A stretch of 7,910 nt of DNA from JAXGPP01 sp964436865 (lineage in GTDB: Bacteria; Planctomycetota; Planctomycetia; Pirellulales; Thermoguttaceae): assembly GCA_964436865.1 (NCBI GenBank), contig CAYTFK010000321.1:1-7910 (forward strand). Reading direction: 5' to 3'. The notes beneath the pieces are model-generated. The model was not told the origin of the DNA, made no database searches, and worked only from the letters and a program-made list of their open reading frames with translations. Positions 6,722-7,910 of this stretch are shown piece by piece; within the stretch, counting starts at the first letter, position 1, and each line of letters opens with the position of its first letter. A program made the translations under genes and the position numbers.

Positions 6722-6733
6722 AAAAGGGTGATC
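6722..6733 (+). promoter_or_regulatory. Extended Shine-Dalgarno that decides the smpB start
   Basis: AAAAGGGTGATC directly precedes ATG 6734. It resembles the long complement of the 16S rRNA 3' tail (AAGGAGGTGATC) and includes the part beyond the usual core. It favours ATG 6734 over the in-frame GTG at 6728, which lies inside the site itself. Confidence 0.6.
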
Positions 6734-7222
6734 ATGAGCGCGAGACCTTCCAAGAAGCCGCTACCCGAGAAGGACAACGAACGGGTGGTAAGCCAAAACC
6801 GTAAAGCGCGGCACAATTATGACGTGCTCGATTCGCTGGAGTGCGGGATTGTTCTGGTGGGGAGCGAGGTGAAGACACTTCGCGAGGGGAGGGTCTCGAT
6901 CGAGGAAGCGTACGGGCGGATGAAGGACAACGAAGTCTGGCTGATGGGCTGCGACATACCCGAATATCCGCAGGCCAATCGGTTCAACCACCCGCCGAAG
7001 CGGCCGCGAAAGCTGCTCCTCCACCGCCGGGAGGTCGAGCGGTTCGCGAAGCAAGCCTACCAGAAGGGGCTCACGCTGGTTCCGCTGAAGCTCTATTTCA
7101 AGAACGGTAAGGCCAAGCTGCTGTTGGGGTTATGTCGCGGCAAGAAACTCCACGACAAGCGTCAGACGCTCAAGAAGGCCGAGGCGAGCCGGCAGATCGA
7201 GCGGGCGATGAGGCGACGGTAG
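6734..7222 (+). CDS. smpB: SsrA (tmRNA)-binding protein SmpB
   Basis: SmpB binds tmRNA and brings it to ribosomes stalled on mRNAs without a stop codon, so that the nascent chain is tagged for degradation and the ribosome is released. The 162-residue sequence has the expected OB-fold barrel and basic tail: NRKARH (22-27), the GSEVKTLREG block (43-52), GKAKLLLGL (125-133), GKKLHDKR (136-143), and a Lys/Arg-rich C-terminus (to residue 162) that enters the empty mRNA channel. The N-terminal extension before residue 20 is polar and variable, as is common. The start is set by the extended Shine-Dalgarno; a GTG two codons earlier is less likely. No tmRNA gene is visible in this window, although ssrA often lies near smpB in other bacteria. 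Confidence 0.97.
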   Translation: MSARPSKKPLPEKDNERVVSQNRKARHNYDVLDSLECGIVLVGSEVKTLREGRVSIEEAYGRMKDNEVWLMGCDIPEYPQANRFNHPPKRPRKLLLHRREVERFAKQAYQKGLTLVPLKLYFKNGKAKLLLGLCRGKKLHDKRQTLKKAEASRQIERAMRRR

Positions 7223-7458
7223 GGCTGCGGATGCCCGACGTGCACAAATCGGGCCGAACCACGCACCGGCACGGTTCGTACCGTAGTAACATATAGGGAT
7301 GGGCTCGCGCCCAGTCCGCGCGCCGCATTCCCTTCCACCGCAATCAACTCGCCAAGGAGTGCTGCCCGCTGACTATTGGCCAGCCGGGCCCCCTTCGGTG
7401 CGAATTGTCCCCGCCGGTGGCCCGCCCCGACCCACTCAGCTCACGCAAGGCAGACAAG
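7223..7458. other. Intergenic region smpB to ABC transporter, with small hairpins
   Basis: No gene is seen in these 236 bp. Stem candidates are CGAACC/GGTTCG (7255-7260 with 7273-7278), the alternative ACGGT/ACCGT (7271-7275 with 7280-7284), and TGGGC/GCCCA (7300-7304 with 7309-7313). No U-tract follows any of them. An AT-rich patch (TAGTAACATATAG, 7284-7296) could include a -10 region for the ABC transporter gene, but no matching -35 is evident. Confidence 0.4.
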
Positions 7459-7910
7459 ATGTTGCAGTTGAGCAAGATCAAGAAGACGTTTATTGAGCCG
7501 GATGGCAGCGAACTGCCGATCCTCGATATCCCCCGCTTTGAGGTCAACGCGGGGGAGCAGTTGGTGCTCGTGGGCCGCAGCGGCAGCGGCAAGACGACGT
7601 TGTTGCACATCATCGCGGGCATCAGCCGGCCGACTGCCGGCAAAGTCATCATCGACGGCTGGGACACGACCGTGTTCACCGAAGCCGAATGCGACCGGTT
7701 CCGGGCGGAGCGGATCGGCTACGTGTTCCAGACGTTCAATCTGTTGCAGGGCTTCTCGGCCCTGGAGAACGTGATGCTGGGCATGACCTTCGCGGGTCGG
7801 CGGTCGGACGCTGCCCGCGCCCGGCAGTTGCTCGACCGGGTGGGGCTCAGCGACCGGGTGACCCACAAGCCGGCCATGATGTCGGTGGGCGAGCAGCAGC
7901 GGGTGGCGGT
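7459..7910 (+). CDS. ABC transporter ATP-binding protein, LolD/MacB type, N-terminal part (3' end outside window)
   Basis: The first 150 residues of a nucleotide-binding subunit that powers an ABC transporter by ATP hydrolysis at the cytoplasmic face of the inner membrane. Walker A is GRSGSGKT (39-46), the Q-loop is at Gln91 in FQTFNLLQ, and the signature motif is SVGEQ (142-146) followed by QR. The Walker B and H-loop lie beyond the window. The FNLLxxxSALENVMLG pattern and short length to the signature match the LolD/MacB/FtsE-like group, which works with MacB/FtsX-type permeases in lipoprotein or peptide export; a permease would be expected next. The start ATG 7459 has a modest AAGG (7447-7450) 8 nt upstream. 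The signature departs from LSGGQ (S-V-G-E-Q), but keeps the Ser and second Gly that contact ATP. Confidence 0.92.
   Translation, partial: MLQLSKIKKTFIEPDGSELPILDIPRFEVNAGEQLVLVGRSGSGKTTLLHIIAGISRPTAGKVIIDGWDTTVFTEAECDRFRAERIGYVFQTFNLLQGFSALENVMLGMTFAGRRSDAARARQLLDRVGLSDRVTHKPAMMSVGEQQRVA

Noticed and set aside
7255..7284. GGTTCG-containing stem as part of a tRNA or tmRNA
   Set aside because: No cloverleaf, anticodon arm or acceptor stem can be assembled around it, and no tag-peptide reading frame is present.

Overview
The window is GC-rich bacterial chromosomal DNA. The gene set suggests a Planctomycetota-like Gram-negative: an M48 peptidase, secreted carbohydrate-active enzymes, a putative outer-membrane beta-barrel protein, and ordinary lipA and smpB housekeeping genes. 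That assignment is an inference from gene content and sequence style; no rRNA or other phylogenetic marker is present.

Layout, left to right. (1) 2-541 (+): 3' part of an M48-type zinc metallopeptidase, cut by the left edge. (2) 559-981 (-): a 140-residue histidine-rich helical protein of unknown function. Its upstream region holds a sigma70-like promoter candidate bracketed by two perfect 13-bp direct repeats. (3) 1234-1985 (-): C-terminal part of a putative outer-membrane beta-barrel protein. (4) 1986-2085: a 100-N assembly gap. (5) 2086-3151 (-): a secreted PL14/concanavalin-like putative polysaccharide lyase that runs into the gap. The reading frames on the two sides of the gap belong to two different genes. 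(6) 3440-5602 (+): a secreted heparinase II/III-like putative polysaccharide lyase, divergent from the previous gene. (7) 5675-6532 (-): lipoyl synthase LipA, convergent with (6) and separated from it by a strong hairpin. (8) 6734-7222 (+): SmpB, the tmRNA-binding protein. (9) 7459-7910 (+): the first 150 codons of a LolD/MacB-type ABC transporter ATPase, cut by the right edge.

Functionally, the centre (about 1.2-5.6 kb) looks like a small locus for degrading an extracellular, probably uronic-acid-containing polysaccharide: two exported putative lyases on divergent strands plus an outer-membrane protein. The right third is housekeeping (lipoate synthesis, ribosome rescue, an envelope ABC transporter). 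I see no CRISPR array, insertion sequence, phage gene, tRNA or rRNA, and no clear sign of a wholly new multi-gene system. The most unusual items are the heptad-spaced histidine stripes in the 140-residue protein and the repeat-bracketed promoter in front of it.
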